A stretch of 64,000 nt of DNA from positions 620,001 to 684,000 of the forward strand of contig NZ_JACHWB010000002.1 in the NCBI RefSeq assembly GCF_014191055.1. Reading direction: 5' to 3'. The position numbers and the translations under genes are program-made. The notes under the pieces were generated by a model. It was given only the letters and a program-made list of their open reading frames with translations. It did no database searches and was not told the origin of the DNA. The stretch comes from Microvirga lupini (GTDB lineage: Bacteria > Pseudomonadota > Alphaproteobacteria > Rhizobiales > Beijerinckiaceae). This document shows positions 54,233-63,979 of this stretch, piece by piece (the first letter of the stretch is position 1; each line of letters starts with the position of its first letter).

Positions 54233-55807
54233 TCAGAACAGGGCGCCCTGCTCCTCCACCGCCATAACCCTCGGCTTCGCCGGTTTCGGCCGAGAGCCGA
54301 TGCGCCCGCCGGTAGCATCTGCCTTCCCATCGGCGAATTCGAGCACCAGCGCCTGGCCGTCATGCACGGCCTCGGCGGAGTTCATGGGCCGCCCGTCCGC
54401 ATCGCGCACGAGGGCGAAGCCGCGCCTGAGCACGGATTTGTAGCTCAGGCTGTCGAAGAGCTTCGAGACGGCTTCGAGTTTGTCGGCCTTGCGGGCAAGC
54501 TGCCCCTCCAGCGCCGGCGTCAGGCGCTCGGCAACACGCCGGATGAGTTCATGTCCCTGGGCGATCCGCGTCCGCTCGGCGCGCAGAAGCGTCTCGCGGG
54601 ACACCACGAGCCTCTCGCCGACCTGCTTCAAGGTCTCCTTCTTCAGCACGACAGAGCGGCAGACCGCATTGTAGGGGCGCGGTCCCACCGCATCGAGGCG
54701 GGCGCGCATGCGGGCCACGTTCGCCACAGGCGACACATGGGCGAGCTGGCGCGCCAGCTTGAGCAGCCGCTCCTCGTGGCCGCGGGCATTGCGGGAGAGC
54801 GCCGGGTAGAGCTTGGTGGCGGCGAGATCCAGCCGCTGGCGCTTGGGCGAGAACAGCATCTCGGCGCTGGGCATAGCCCGGGTGGTGGCGCGCAGGTCCG
54901 AGCGACGGCGCTCGACGTGCCGCAGCGCGGCCTCCACATGGCGGCGGGAGAGGTCGTTGACGGCGGCCATGAGCTCGACGCGCACCGGCACCACGATTTC
55001 GGCGGCACCCGTGGGCGTCGGCGCACGCACGTCGGCAGCATGGTCGATCAGCGTGGTGTCGGTCTCGTGGCCGACCGCCGAGACGAGCGGGATGGCGCTC
55101 TCGGCGGTGGCGCGGACGACGATTTCCTCGTTGAAGCCCCACAGGTCCTCGATGGAGCCGCCGCCGCGGGCGACGATCAGCACATCGGGGCGCGGGATCC
55201 TGCCGCCAGGTTCCAGCGCGTTGAAGCCGCGGATGGCGGCTGCAACTTCCGCCGCGCAGGTCTCGCCCTGCACGCGCACGGGCCACACCAGCACCCGGCG
55301 CGGGAAGCGGTCCTCAAGCCGGTGGAGGATGTCGCGGATCACGGCGCCCGTCGGCGAGGTGACGACGCCCACCACCTGGGGCAGGAACGGCAGGCGCCGC
55401 TTGCGCTCGGGGGCGAACAGCCCCTCCGCATTGAGCTTGCGGCGGCGCTCTTCCAGAAGCGCCATGAGGGCACCGATGCCGGCGGGCTCTAGGCTCTCGA
55501 CGACGATCTGGTACTTCGACGAGCCAGGGAAGGTGGTGATGCGCCCGGTGGCGATGACCTCCATGCCCTCCTCAGGCCTGATCCTCAGCTTAGAGAAGGC
55601 CCCCTTCCAAATCACCGCATCGATGCGGGCATTCTGGTCCTTGATGCAGAAATAGGCGTGGCCCGACGAATGGGGCCCCCGATAACCCGATACCTCACCC
55701 CGCAGGCGCACATGGCCGAACGCATCCTCCAGGGTGCGCTTGAGGGCGCCCGCGAGATCGGACACCGACCATTCGTGGGCATTCGAGGGGGCTTTGTCTG
55801 CGAACAT
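54233..55807 (-). CDS. xseA: exodeoxyribonuclease VII large subunit
   Basis: 524 residues. An N-terminal OB-fold (about 10-105) is followed by the catalytic region with VGVVTSPTGAVIRDILHRLE, VARGGGSIEDLWGFNEE and SAVGHETDTTLIDHAAD, then a long helical domain and a C-terminal segment SYKSVLRRGFALVRDADGRP. With XseB it degrades single-stranded DNA. XseB is not in the window. The C-terminus is longer than typical by some 40 residues. Confidence 0.95.
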   Translation of the reverse strand: MFADKAPSNAHEWSVSDLAGALKRTLEDAFGHVRLRGEVSGYRGPHSSGHAYFCIKDQNARIDAVIWKGAFSKLRIRPEEGMEVIATGRITTFPGSSKYQIVVESLEPAGIGALMALLEERRRKLNAEGLFAPERKRRLPFLPQVVGVVTSPTGAVIRDILHRLEDRFPRRVLVWPVRVQGETCAAEVAAAIRGFNALEPGGRIPRPDVLIVARGGGSIEDLWGFNEEIVVRATAESAIPLVSAVGHETDTTLIDHAADVRAPTPTGAAEIVVPVRVELMAAVNDLSRRHVEAALRHVERRRSDLRATTRAMPSAEMLFSPKRQRLDLAATKLYPALSRNARGHEERLLKLARQLAHVSPVANVARMRARLDAVGPRPYNAVCRSVVLKKETLKQVGERLVVSRETLLRAERTRIAQGHELIRRVAERLTPALEGQLARKADKLEAVSKLFDSLSYKSVLRRGFALVRDADGRPMNSAEAVHDGQALVLEFADGKADATGGRIGSRPKPAKPRVMAVEEQGALF

Positions 55808-56031
55808 GCCGTGAACCTACCCCGCGCCGCAGGGCGCTGCCAAGGGCGCGGGCGCAACAGACGGCGACAACGGACCGCTATCCCCTGTGCATTTCGCCGC
55901 GGCTGGCTGAGACGTCCCAGCCGGCAGAGAACTGAGGAAACTTGTATATCTGATATTTTATATTATAACGTTTCTTATAATAAAAACAAAATTACATTTG
56001 GGGACCAGAAAATGTAGCAAAGGGAAACATC

Positions 56032-58947
56032 ATGACCACGTCGCAGACAGGGCAATTTGCAAAGCCGAGCGCCATTTCAGGATTAAACGGCGATTCCGTT
56101 CGGGCCGTCTTCGGGGAGACATCATATCTCGATCTAGGCCGGGATGCGGTCGTCAACGACGGTCCTCCCTTGGTGCGATTGCAGCTCAGCATCAACCCCC
56201 TTGAGCCTAATTATTCCAACCGCTTCGAGCATATCGGCATCGATACCTCAGACGGCCGGATTGTGCTATCGGACGGAACGAACCCCGGGAGCACTATCAG
56301 TGTCGATGGCACCATTATCGGCTCTATCAACAGTGCCTCCGATCAGAGATTGCTCTGGATCGACTTCAACCAGAATGCAACACCCTTCCTTATCCAGCAC
56401 CTCGTCCGCTCACTGACCTATACGAATACTTCCGAAAACGCCCTCATTAACGTGAGCAATCTTCAGATCCTCACCAAAAACTCGCAAGGGCGAGAAGAAG
56501 ACTTTCTCGTCAGCGTGATGACGACCACTGCAAACGCCCCCGAAGACGAGTTCATTCTGACCAGCGGCGCTGACATATTCCAAGGAACCGACGGCAACGA
56601 CTCCTTTTACAGCACTCTTGGAGCAGCCGGCTTTGAGGACGAGATCGACGGCGGTGAAGGCGACGATACATTTGCCCTCTACATTCCCGACAACAGCACT
56701 CAGAAAGGCTGCAATGTCGATATTTCGACAATGAACATGTTCACGAACATCGAGTTCATTGATGGGACGAGAGGTAACGATGATATCCGGATCCGTGCAG
56801 ATCAACTAAGCGGCATTCTCGAAATCAGTGGATTTGAAGGACAAGACCGTCTCCAGATCACAGGAACGGAGATCGATCTCACATCGATCGATGTCATAGA
56901 GTTTGAGGAGATCTCGTTATTCGACGATGGAGCTACGATCACGCTCGGCAATGTGGAAATCGCAAAGCTGATTTCAGGATACAGTGCACAAGGCGAGACC
57001 GTTATCATAACCAACGGTACGCTGACAGACGCCGAGCGGCTTGCGATTCACCGCCAGGGAATCGACACGATCATCACGCAGGAAGATGGTGTTACGACGA
57101 CCCATGGCGCTCCTGAGGTGACTTCCCTCGATGGAGACCAAGTCAAGATAAGTACGAACGAAACCGTTTTTCTCGACGTCGGTCGCAACGCGGTGGTGTC
57201 AAGCGATGACAGAATTCTGGATTTTCTCGGGGTACTGATCACGAACGGTGTCGGTGAAGGTGATCTCCTCAGGTTCGACACACCAGAAGGTGGCCGCATC
57301 ACGATCTCGGATGGGTATCAAAACTTCAGTCGGATCAGTGTCGACGGCATCGAAGTCGGCGCTTTCAACATTTTTACCAAAACTACTGGCCTTTCTATTC
57401 AACTGAATGAGAATGCCACGCCTGAGCTGGTTCATGTACTTCTCCGCGCACTGACCTATACGAATACCAACGGGCCAGTTGACAGTCGCCGCGAGATAGA
57501 AATCAGAATCAATGACGTGGGCGGCCGGAGCACGTCGGCGAGTGTCATCGTCAACCCCTGGGAATGGTCAGCAACCACAGTTTCGGAAGGCATGGGAGCC
57601 GGGACGGTAGTCGGCACGCTGGCGGCCGAGGACCCACACGGAAATGATCTCGCATACACACTGACTGGAGGCAGCGCAGACCTGTTCGAGCTAGTTCCGG
57701 CTTCCGAGGGCGGCTACAACGTCGTGGTCAGGCAAGGCGTTATTCTGAACTATGAAACCCTTTCTCATCGCAGCTTCGAAGTTACGATCAGAGACAGGTT
57801 CGGCGTGGATCAAAGAACTTTCAGCCTCGATCTTGCAGACCTGGACGAGGCACCCGTTGCAGCGTTTGACCCGGTCTCTGTGATTGAAGGCGCAGGGGGG
57901 AACACAGTCGTTGGCACGGTTCTGGCCTTTGATCCAGAGGACAGCGAAGACTTCGATTGCATCCTGAGCGCCGGCAGTGAGGAATTCTTTGAGCTTCGGA
58001 GCTATAACAAGGGTGTTTACACGGTTGTCATCAAAAGCGGCGTGACTCTGGATTATGAAAACCCAGCGCATCGCAGCTTCACCCTGTCGGTCTCCGATGG
58101 TTCCGGGAACACTCTCGAAAAGACATTCAACCTTGATCTGCAAGGAGTGGATGAACGTCCAACGCTAAGCTTCTCCCCTGATACGGTAAGCGAGGGCGCT
58201 GGCGGAAGTACAGTCGTCGGCAGGATCTTGGCCACAGACCCAGCAGGCAAGGCACTGACATACACGTTGGTCGGAACCAGCACCGATCTGTTCCGATTGG
58301 AAGCGGATCCTGCCGGCGGATACAGGATCGTCATCAAGAACGGCATTGCTCTCGACTACGAGAACCCCGCCCATCGCAGCCTCACTGTTTCGGTGACAAA
58401 CGGTGTTGAAACGAACCAAGCAACTTACAGCCTGAACGTGACGGATGTTGTTGATGTTTGGACTGGCACACGCGGGAAAGACACTCTCAGAGGCCAGTAC
58501 GGGGCCGACATTCTCAAGGGGTTGGCCGGGGACGACAAGCTGTATGGCGGCGACGGCGGCGATACCCTGTATGGCGGCACCGGCAAGGACAGCCTCAAAG
58601 GGGATCAAGGCCGGGACACCTTCGTCTTCAACAGCAAGCCTAACAAGAACACCAACAAGGACAAGATTGTCGACTTCAAGGTGACGGATGACTCGATCTG
58701 GCTTGACAACAAGGTGTTCACCAAGCTCGGCGCGGTAGGCTCCGAGGCTATCCCGGCCCAGATGAAGAAGAACTACTTTGTTGTCGGTTCCGAGGCCAAG
58801 GATCGGGATGACTATATCATCTACGACAAAGCCAGGGGAATGCTGCTCTACGATGCTGACGGTTCCGGCTCCAGGTCCAATGCAAAGGAGATCGCCACCC
58901 TGTCCAAGAACCTCAGGCTCACCGAAAAGGATTTCTTCGTCGTCTGA
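56032..58947 (+). CDS. calcium-binding RTX-repeat secreted protein with cadherin-like repeats, copy 2
   Basis: 971 residues without signal peptide. Two related N-terminal modules (about 12-165 and 360-505, each ending NATPxLVxxLxRxLTYTNT-like) flank a beta region (165-355). Three cadherin-like repeats (about 515-615, 617-712, 715-808; each with VSEGxGxxTVVGTxxAxDP and YENPAHRSF-like strands) follow, then RTX units (about 810-862) and the shared C-terminal region (about 862-971) ending EKDFFVV. The AT-rich leader has AAGGGAAACATC before ATG. Probably a type I secretion adhesin-like protein; no exporter nearby. Confidence 0.85.
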   Translation: MTTSQTGQFAKPSAISGLNGDSVRAVFGETSYLDLGRDAVVNDGPPLVRLQLSINPLEPNYSNRFEHIGIDTSDGRIVLSDGTNPGSTISVDGTIIGSINSASDQRLLWIDFNQNATPFLIQHLVRSLTYTNTSENALINVSNLQILTKNSQGREEDFLVSVMTTTANAPEDEFILTSGADIFQGTDGNDSFYSTLGAAGFEDEIDGGEGDDTFALYIPDNSTQKGCNVDISTMNMFTNIEFIDGTRGNDDIRIRADQLSGILEISGFEGQDRLQITGTEIDLTSIDVIEFEEISLFDDGATITLGNVEIAKLISGYSAQGETVIITNGTLTDAERLAIHRQGIDTIITQEDGVTTTHGAPEVTSLDGDQVKISTNETVFLDVGRNAVVSSDDRILDFLGVLITNGVGEGDLLRFDTPEGGRITISDGYQNFSRISVDGIEVGAFNIFTKTTGLSIQLNENATPELVHVLLRALTYTNTNGPVDSRREIEIRINDVGGRSTSASVIVNPWEWSATTVSEGMGAGTVVGTLAAEDPHGNDLAYTLTGGSADLFELVPASEGGYNVVVRQGVILNYETLSHRSFEVTIRDRFGVDQRTFSLDLADLDEAPVAAFDPVSVIEGAGGNTVVGTVLAFDPEDSEDFDCILSAGSEEFFELRSYNKGVYTVVIKSGVTLDYENPAHRSFTLSVSDGSGNTLEKTFNLDLQGVDERPTLSFSPDTVSEGAGGSTVVGRILATDPAGKALTYTLVGTSTDLFRLEADPAGGYRIVIKNGIALDYENPAHRSLTVSVTNGVETNQATYSLNVTDVVDVWTGTRGKDTLRGQYGADILKGLAGDDKLYGGDGGDTLYGGTGKDSLKGDQGRDTFVFNSKPNKNTNKDKIVDFKVTDDSIWLDNKVFTKLGAVGSEAIPAQMKKNYFVVGSEAKDRDDYIIYDKARGMLLYDADGSGSRSNAKEIATLSKNLRLTEKDFFVV

Positions 58948-59044
58948 CAACCTGCGGGATTGACCGTGTCGGGCCGGGTTTCCCAGCGAAGCTCGGCTTT
59001 CGACTTGTCAGGGTAGGCAAAAGCCCCTTGAGCCGCTAAGAGCC

Positions 59045-59066
59045 AAGGCCTCATCTGGGAGGCCTT
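59045..59066 (+). promoter_or_regulatory. hairpin overlapping purD ribosome site
   Basis: AAGGCCTC and GAGGCCTT form a perfect 8-bp stem with a 6-nt loop ending 3 bp before the purD ATG. The Shine-Dalgarno GGGAGG falls in the right arm and loop, so folding would hide it. Seen in sequence; regulation is inference. Confidence 0.45.
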
Positions 59067-59069
59067 GCC

Positions 59070-60347
59070 ATGAATATTCTTCTCATCGGTTCCGGCGGAC
59101 GGGAGCATGCTCTGGCCCGCAGCCTCTCGGCGAGCGCCCTGTGCGACAGGCTCCTGATTGCCCCCGGCAATCCGGGCACGGCCCAGCACGGCACCAATGT
59201 GGTGCTGGACGTGACGGACCATCCCGCCGTGATCGATTTCTGCCGGGTCATGAAGGTCGATTTCGTCGTGGTCGGGCCGGAGGCGCCTCTCGTGGCCGGT
59301 CTCGTGGACGATCTGCAGGCTGTCGGCATCAAGGCCTTCGGGCCGAGCAAGGCCGCCGCCCAGCTCGAGGGCTCGAAGGCCTTCACCAAGGATCTCTGCG
59401 CCGAGTTCGGCATTCCCACGGCTGCCTACCGGCGCTTCACCGATGCGGAGACGGCAAAAGCCTACGTGCGCAGCTATGGCGTGCCGATCGTCGTCAAGGC
59501 GGATGGATTGGCCGCCGGCAAGGGCGTGGTGGTCGCCACCTCCTTCGAGGAGGCGGAAGCGGCCATCGACATGATGATCGGCGGTGGCCTGGGGGCTGCC
59601 GGGGCAGAGGTGGTGATCGAAGCCTTTCTCGATGGCGAGGAGGCGAGCTTCTTCGCGCTCTGCGACGGCACTCACGCCATTCCCTTCGGCACGGCCCAGG
59701 ATCACAAGCGTGTGTTCGACGGGGACCAAGGCCCGAATACCGGCGGCATGGGCGCCTATTCTCCCGCCGCCGTGCTGACGCCGGACCTGCAGGCGCGGGT
59801 CATGCGGGAGATCATCGAGCCGACCCTTGCGGGCATGAAGGCGCGGGGCACGCCCTATACGGGCATTCTCTATGCCGGGCTCATGCTGACGAAAGACGGG
59901 CCGCAGCTCATCGAATACAATGCGCGCCTCGGCGATCCGGAGACCCAGGTGCTGCTGCCGCGCCTGAGGTCGGACCTCGTGACCGCCCTGCTCGCCGCCT
60001 GCGACGGCCTGCTAAACAGCATCGCACTGCAATGGTCGGATGCGGCCGCGCTCACGGTCGTGATGGCCGCCAAGGGCTATCCGGGTACGGTCGAGAAAGG
60101 CTCCCAGATCAGAGGCATCGACCGGGCCGAGGAACTCAACGACGTCATCGTCTTCCATGCCGGCACGCAGCAGGACGGCGACCGGATCACAGCCAATGGC
60201 GGACGGGTGCTCAACGTGACCGCCTTGGGCGCCACCATCACCGAGGCTCAGAGGAAGGCCTATGAGGCCGTGAATCGGATCGACTGGCCCGAGGGCTTCT
60301 GCCGCCGTGACATCGGCTGGCGAGCCGTGGAGCGTGAGCAGGGTTGA
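59070..60347 (+). CDS. purD: phosphoribosylamine-glycine ligase
   Basis: 425-residue ATP-grasp enzyme, the second step of purine synthesis (GAR synthetase). [14 protein letters not shown] opens the N domain; [30 protein letters not shown] (ATP-grasp), [20 protein letters not shown] and [17 protein letters not shown] are signatures. Preceded by a hairpin that covers the Shine-Dalgarno. Confidence 0.97.
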   Translation: MNILLIGSGGREHALARSLSASALCDRLLIAPGNPGTAQHGTNVVLDVTDHPAVIDFCRVMKVDFVVVGPEAPLVAGLVDDLQAVGIKAFGPSKAAAQLEGSKAFTKDLCAEFGIPTAAYRRFTDAETAKAYVRSYGVPIVVKADGLAAGKGVVVATSFEEAEAAIDMMIGGGLGAAGAEVVIEAFLDGEEASFFALCDGTHAIPFGTAQDHKRVFDGDQGPNTGGMGAYSPAAVLTPDLQARVMREIIEPTLAGMKARGTPYTGILYAGLMLTKDGPQLIEYNARLGDPETQVLLPRLRSDLVTALLAACDGLLNSIALQWSDAAALTVVMAAKGYPGTVEKGSQIRGIDRAEELNDVIVFHAGTQQDGDRITANGGRVLNVTALGATITEAQRKAYEAVNRIDWPEGFCRRDIGWRAVEREQG

Positions 60348-60497
60348 GAACGCCCCTACCTCTCTTGACTGATGACGTTAGGTAAGTTTTCTCTCGTCCG
60401 AGTTGCGCCTCATTTTCCAGCGCCGTCTCATCAACTTTGGGGGCCGGCGCTCTAGTTTATTGTCGAGGCCATTTCACAACACACGAGCGGCTGCCCC

Positions 60498-61406
60498 ATG
60501 AGCGATGATCTCTTTCCCGGTTTCGAGAGCCACTGGATCGACACCGAAGTCGGACGGATCTTCGCGCGCAGCAAGGGCAATGGAAAGCCGCTGGTCCTGC
60601 TGCACGGCTTTCCCCAGACGCATGCCATGTGGCATCACCTGGCGCCGACCCTCGCCGAAACCCACAGGGTCGTCTGCATGGATCTGCGCGGCTATGGCTG
60701 GTCCACGGCGCCTCAAGGGGATGCCAAGCACGAGACTTATTCCAAGCGCGCCATGGGCCGGGATGTCATCGAGGTCATGGAAGCCTTGGGCCATGTGCAC
60801 TTCACTGTCATCGGGCATGACCGCGGCGCGCGCGTCGGCTACCGTCTCGCGCTGGACCATCCAGGCCGCGTCGAGCGCCTCGCCCTGCTCGACATCCTTC
60901 CGACCTATCATGTGTGGGAGCGAATGCGGGCCGGCACGATTCCCGAAGCGCATTGGGGCTATCTCTCTCAAGCCTATCCACAGCCGGAGGAGGAGATCGG
61001 ACGCGATCCGATTCCCTATTTCGAAGGGCTGATGCGACAATGGTCTGCCGCAGGTGACCTCAGCGCCTTCGATCACCGGGCCGTGGAAGCCTACTGGCAG
61101 AGCTGCAACGAACCCACCCGCATTCACGCCTTCTGCGAGGATTACCGGGCCGGCGCCACGCGGGATGTCGAAGCCGATGAGGCGGACCTTGCAGCCGGCA
61201 AGACGATCTCCTGCCCGACCTACGTGATCTGGAGCGACTTCTATCTCGTGAGCGGCCCCATGGGACACGCGCAGAAGCCGGTCGAGATCTGGCGCCGGAG
61301 CTTCGCCCCCAAGGCGAACGGCATCGGCGTCACCTCGGGACATTTCGTAGCGGAAGAGAACCCGGGTGCGACCCTGGAAGCGTTGCAGGCTTTCCTGGCG
61401 GCTTAA
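60498..61406 (+). CDS. haloacetate (fluoroacetate) dehalogenase-like alpha/beta hydrolase
   Basis: 302 residues. The nucleophile region IGHDRGARVGYRL gives Asp108, Arg109 and Arg112; catalytic acid-type Asp132 is in LDILPT; halide-site His152 and Trp153 are in EAHWGYLS; Tyr216 is in CEDYRAGAT; and catalytic His282 is in TSGHFVAEENP. This set matches fluoroacetate dehalogenase, which cleaves C-F bonds of small haloacids. LRGYGWSTAP also fits the alpha/beta fold. Some relatives act on other small esters, so activity is inferred from residues. Monocistronic by spacing. Confidence 0.85.
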   Translation: MSDDLFPGFESHWIDTEVGRIFARSKGNGKPLVLLHGFPQTHAMWHHLAPTLAETHRVVCMDLRGYGWSTAPQGDAKHETYSKRAMGRDVIEVMEALGHVHFTVIGHDRGARVGYRLALDHPGRVERLALLDILPTYHVWERMRAGTIPEAHWGYLSQAYPQPEEEIGRDPIPYFEGLMRQWSAAGDLSAFDHRAVEAYWQSCNEPTRIHAFCEDYRAGATRDVEADEADLAAGKTISCPTYVIWSDFYLVSGPMGHAQKPVEIWRRSFAPKANGIGVTSGHFVAEENPGATLEALQAFLAA

Positions 61407-61573
61407 GCGCGAAGCAAAGAATCCCCCACACCATATTTTCGACCCTGGGTCAGTACGGATCCATGGGAAAGCGCCTCCGTGCGCCATCACATGCCGGGTC
61501 TTCGGACAAAGGCTTATTCCATCCCCTGTGAAACTTGATTACACATCGGTAAGTTCAAACAGGGTTAGGGCAA

Positions 61574-63268
61574 ATGGCATCATCGGTTCCGAGCTACATC
61601 AACTTCCGGTCCTTAGGGACGAGCGGTCACCTGACCCGATACGCCGATGGCAGCTTCCTAACCGTCTGGACGGAATTCTCGCGAAACGGAGATGCTTACG
61701 TCTACGGCAAGGCCTTCAAGGCGGACGGCACGACCTTGCGGGATGCGTTTCTGATCGATCATGCACCTTCTTCAGCGAGTGCGAGCTACTCGGAAATTAC
61801 GGCCACCACCTTGAGCAACGGTCGCGCGGTGGTCGCCTGGATCAAGAGTGACGGCACCAGGAGCGTCGTCGGCAAGGTGCTCGGCGCAGATTTCAGCCTG
61901 TCCAGTGGATTGCTGCAACTCAGTCAGGGCGTCACTTCGCCTGATACCCCTCAGGTCCATGCTCTCCAGAATGGAGGATTCAACGTTCTCTTCAGAGGAC
62001 CTGTGGTCGATCAAAGCGGAGAATCCGTCAGCGGTCTGTGGACTCATTCTCTGATGGTGGAGAACGGGGCCTGGGTCACCACTGAGCAGGCGCCGCTTCA
62101 TGCGGAGCCGAATGATCCGAGCAACGCAACAGTGGTCCTGCGCAATGGGACGCATGTTGCTGTTCTTGCCGAGCCTGAAGGCGGCGAGACGCAGATCAAC
62201 GTCTACATCAGAAACGGAGATGACTGGACCGGTCTTGGAATCGACAGGGTTCCCAATGTCACGAGCGGCATCAATCCCGCGATCAGCCCAATCGGCACCA
62301 ACACTTTCGTGGTCGCCTGGGAGGATGTGGAGGGAGCAGGCCGCATCATCCGAGCCCAGATCGTCGACGTTGAAGGGAATATCATCGGAACCGCCAATTT
62401 CACGAAGCCGAACGGAACTCTGGAAGGCACGCCCGTCATCCAGCAACTGGAAGGTGGCGGGTTCGCGATTGCATTCGTCGTTGAAACGAACGGCGATGAG
62501 AACCTGTATACAGCAGCGGCAACAGCAAACGGCACCATCATCGCCAACACGATGCCAGTCGGGACCAATACCGCGGGAGATCAGTGGGATCCTTCCTTGA
62601 TTCCATTGTCAGGCCATACCTATGCGGTAAGCTGGCAAAGCAATGGCGAGGCTGGCGGACCGCAATATATCGTCGAGGTCATCGGCGTCGCCGGAACACC
62701 GGTCACAACACCGACGATCCCCAACCCCAATACAAATCCCAACAACCCGAACGACCCAAACAATCCGACGCAAAGCACCGCATGGAACGGCACGAGCGGC
62801 AACGATGCTTATACCGGAACATCTGCCTCCGAAACGCTTAAAGGTTGGGGCGGCAGGGACATCATCGACGGTGCCGCCGGCGACGACAAGCTCTGGGGCG
62901 GTCTGGGCAATGACAGCCTGAAGGGCGGCGACGGTCTCGACATCTTTGTCTTCGATACCAGAGCCAATACGAAGACCAACAAGGACATGATCGCAGACTT
63001 TAAGGCGAAGGACGATACGATCTGGCTCGACAACAAGGTCTTTGCGAAACTCGGTAAAGCCGGCTCGGAGAAGAAGCCCGTGCAGCTGAAGAAGGACTTC
63101 TTCACCATCGGGTCAAAGGCCAAGGACAAGAACGACTACGTCATCTACGACAAGTCCAAAGGCAAGCTCTATTACGACGCCGACGGCTCGGGCAAAGGCA
63201 AGGCGGTGGAGTTCGCTAGCCTCTCGAAGAAGCTTGTAATGACCCACAAGGATTTCTTCGTCATCTGA
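61574..63268 (+). CDS. calcium-binding RTX-repeat secreted protein with beta-propeller-like repeats, copy 3
   Basis: 564 residues without signal peptide. The N-terminal part (about 1-375) has repeating strands such as TLSNGRAVVAWIKSDGTRSV and GTNTFVVAWEDVEGAGRII, resembling the propeller-like repeats of type I secretion cargoes. An Asn/Pro linker (about 378-395, PNPNTNPNNPNDPNNP) leads to RTX units (about 400-455, GGLGNDSLKGGDGLD) and the shared C-terminal region (about 455-564) ending KDFFVI. AGGG lies before the ATG. Calcium-dependent folding outside the cell is the family theme. Confidence 0.85.
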   Translation: MASSVPSYINFRSLGTSGHLTRYADGSFLTVWTEFSRNGDAYVYGKAFKADGTTLRDAFLIDHAPSSASASYSEITATTLSNGRAVVAWIKSDGTRSVVGKVLGADFSLSSGLLQLSQGVTSPDTPQVHALQNGGFNVLFRGPVVDQSGESVSGLWTHSLMVENGAWVTTEQAPLHAEPNDPSNATVVLRNGTHVAVLAEPEGGETQINVYIRNGDDWTGLGIDRVPNVTSGINPAISPIGTNTFVVAWEDVEGAGRIIRAQIVDVEGNIIGTANFTKPNGTLEGTPVIQQLEGGGFAIAFVVETNGDENLYTAAATANGTIIANTMPVGTNTAGDQWDPSLIPLSGHTYAVSWQSNGEAGGPQYIVEVIGVAGTPVTTPTIPNPNTNPNNPNDPNNPTQSTAWNGTSGNDAYTGTSASETLKGWGGRDIIDGAAGDDKLWGGLGNDSLKGGDGLDIFVFDTRANTKTNKDMIADFKAKDDTIWLDNKVFAKLGKAGSEKKPVQLKKDFFTIGSKAKDKNDYVIYDKSKGKLYYDADGSGKGKAVEFASLSKKLVMTHKDFFVI

Positions 63269-63290
63269 GATCTCCTGGTGAGATATCCCG

Positions 63291-63335
63291 GAGCAGCGGA
63301 CACGAAGGGGCATTTCTCATCTGAGTCCGCTGCTC
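63291..63335. terminator. bidirectional hairpin between RTX gene and tadA
   Basis: GAGCAGCGGAC and GTCCGCTGCTC pair perfectly over 11 bp with a 23-nt loop, between converging genes. Good position for ending both transcripts; no T-tract. Confidence 0.55.
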
Positions 63336-63393
63336 AGACTCTTGAATCTGGACTGGCTTTTCGCTGACGCGGCCCTCGGATCCGGACGGCGTG

Positions 63394-63822
63394 TTAACGC
63401 CGCCCCTCGAAGAACTCCCGCAGCAAGGCCGCCGCCTCGCTCTCGCGGATGCCGCCATAGACCTCCGGGGCGTGGTGGCAGGTCGGCTGGTCGAAGAAGC
63501 GCACGCCGCTGTCCACCGCCCCACCCTTCGGATCATGGGCGGCGTAATAGACCCGCCGGATGCGGGCAAACGAGATCGCCCCGGCGCACATGGTGCAGGG
63601 CTCGAGCGTCACGTAGAGATCGCAGCCGGGGAGCCGCTCGTCGTCAAGGGCCTCGCAGGCCCGGCGGATGGCGAGCATCTCGGCATGGGCGGAAGGGTCG
63701 CGCAGCTCCCGCGGGCGATTCCCGGCCGAGGCGACGATGCGCCCGTCCCTGACGATGACGGCCCCCACCGGCACCTCCCCGCGCGCCGCTGCGGCGCGGG
63801 CCTCGTCGAAGGCTACGCTCAT
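63394..63822 (-). CDS. tadA: tRNA-specific adenosine deaminase
   Basis: 142-residue zinc deaminase converting A34 to inosine in tRNA-Arg(ACG). The zinc site is HAEMLAIR and TLEPCTMCAGA (PCxxC); RVYYAAHDPKGGAV is typical of TadA. The ATG at 63822 was chosen with AGGGATC upstream; an upstream in-frame ATG at 63921 adds a non-conserved extension. Nucleoside deaminases of other specificity share the fold, so the tRNA role is very likely but not certain. Confidence 0.93.
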   Translation of the reverse strand: MSVAFDEARAAAARGEVPVGAVIVRDGRIVASAGNRPRELRDPSAHAEMLAIRRACEALDDERLPGCDLYVTLEPCTMCAGAISFARIRRVYYAAHDPKGGAVDSGVRFFDQPTCHHAPEVYGGIRESEAAALLREFFEGRR

Positions 63823-63889
63823 GGGATCCCTGGCTTCAGGATCGAATGGGGTTGATCCGGCGTTATCCGTCAAGCACGTGTTCCCCTGT

Positions 63890-63936
63890 GCATCGGGTGG
63901 GTCCCAAAAGTGCAGATCCACTTTTGGGTCCGATGC
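63890..63936. repeat. dispersed palindromic repeat, AAAAGTGG type (copy 2)
   Basis: Outer arms GCATCGG / CCGATGC and inner arms CCCAAAAGTG / CACTTTTGGG. Same family as 35769-35818, in the intergenic region upstream of tadA and of the rightward gene at the window edge. Confidence 0.75.
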
Positions 63937-63979
63937 TATAGCCCTCGCTTCTCTACCACTCCTCTGCTATCAGGCTCCT

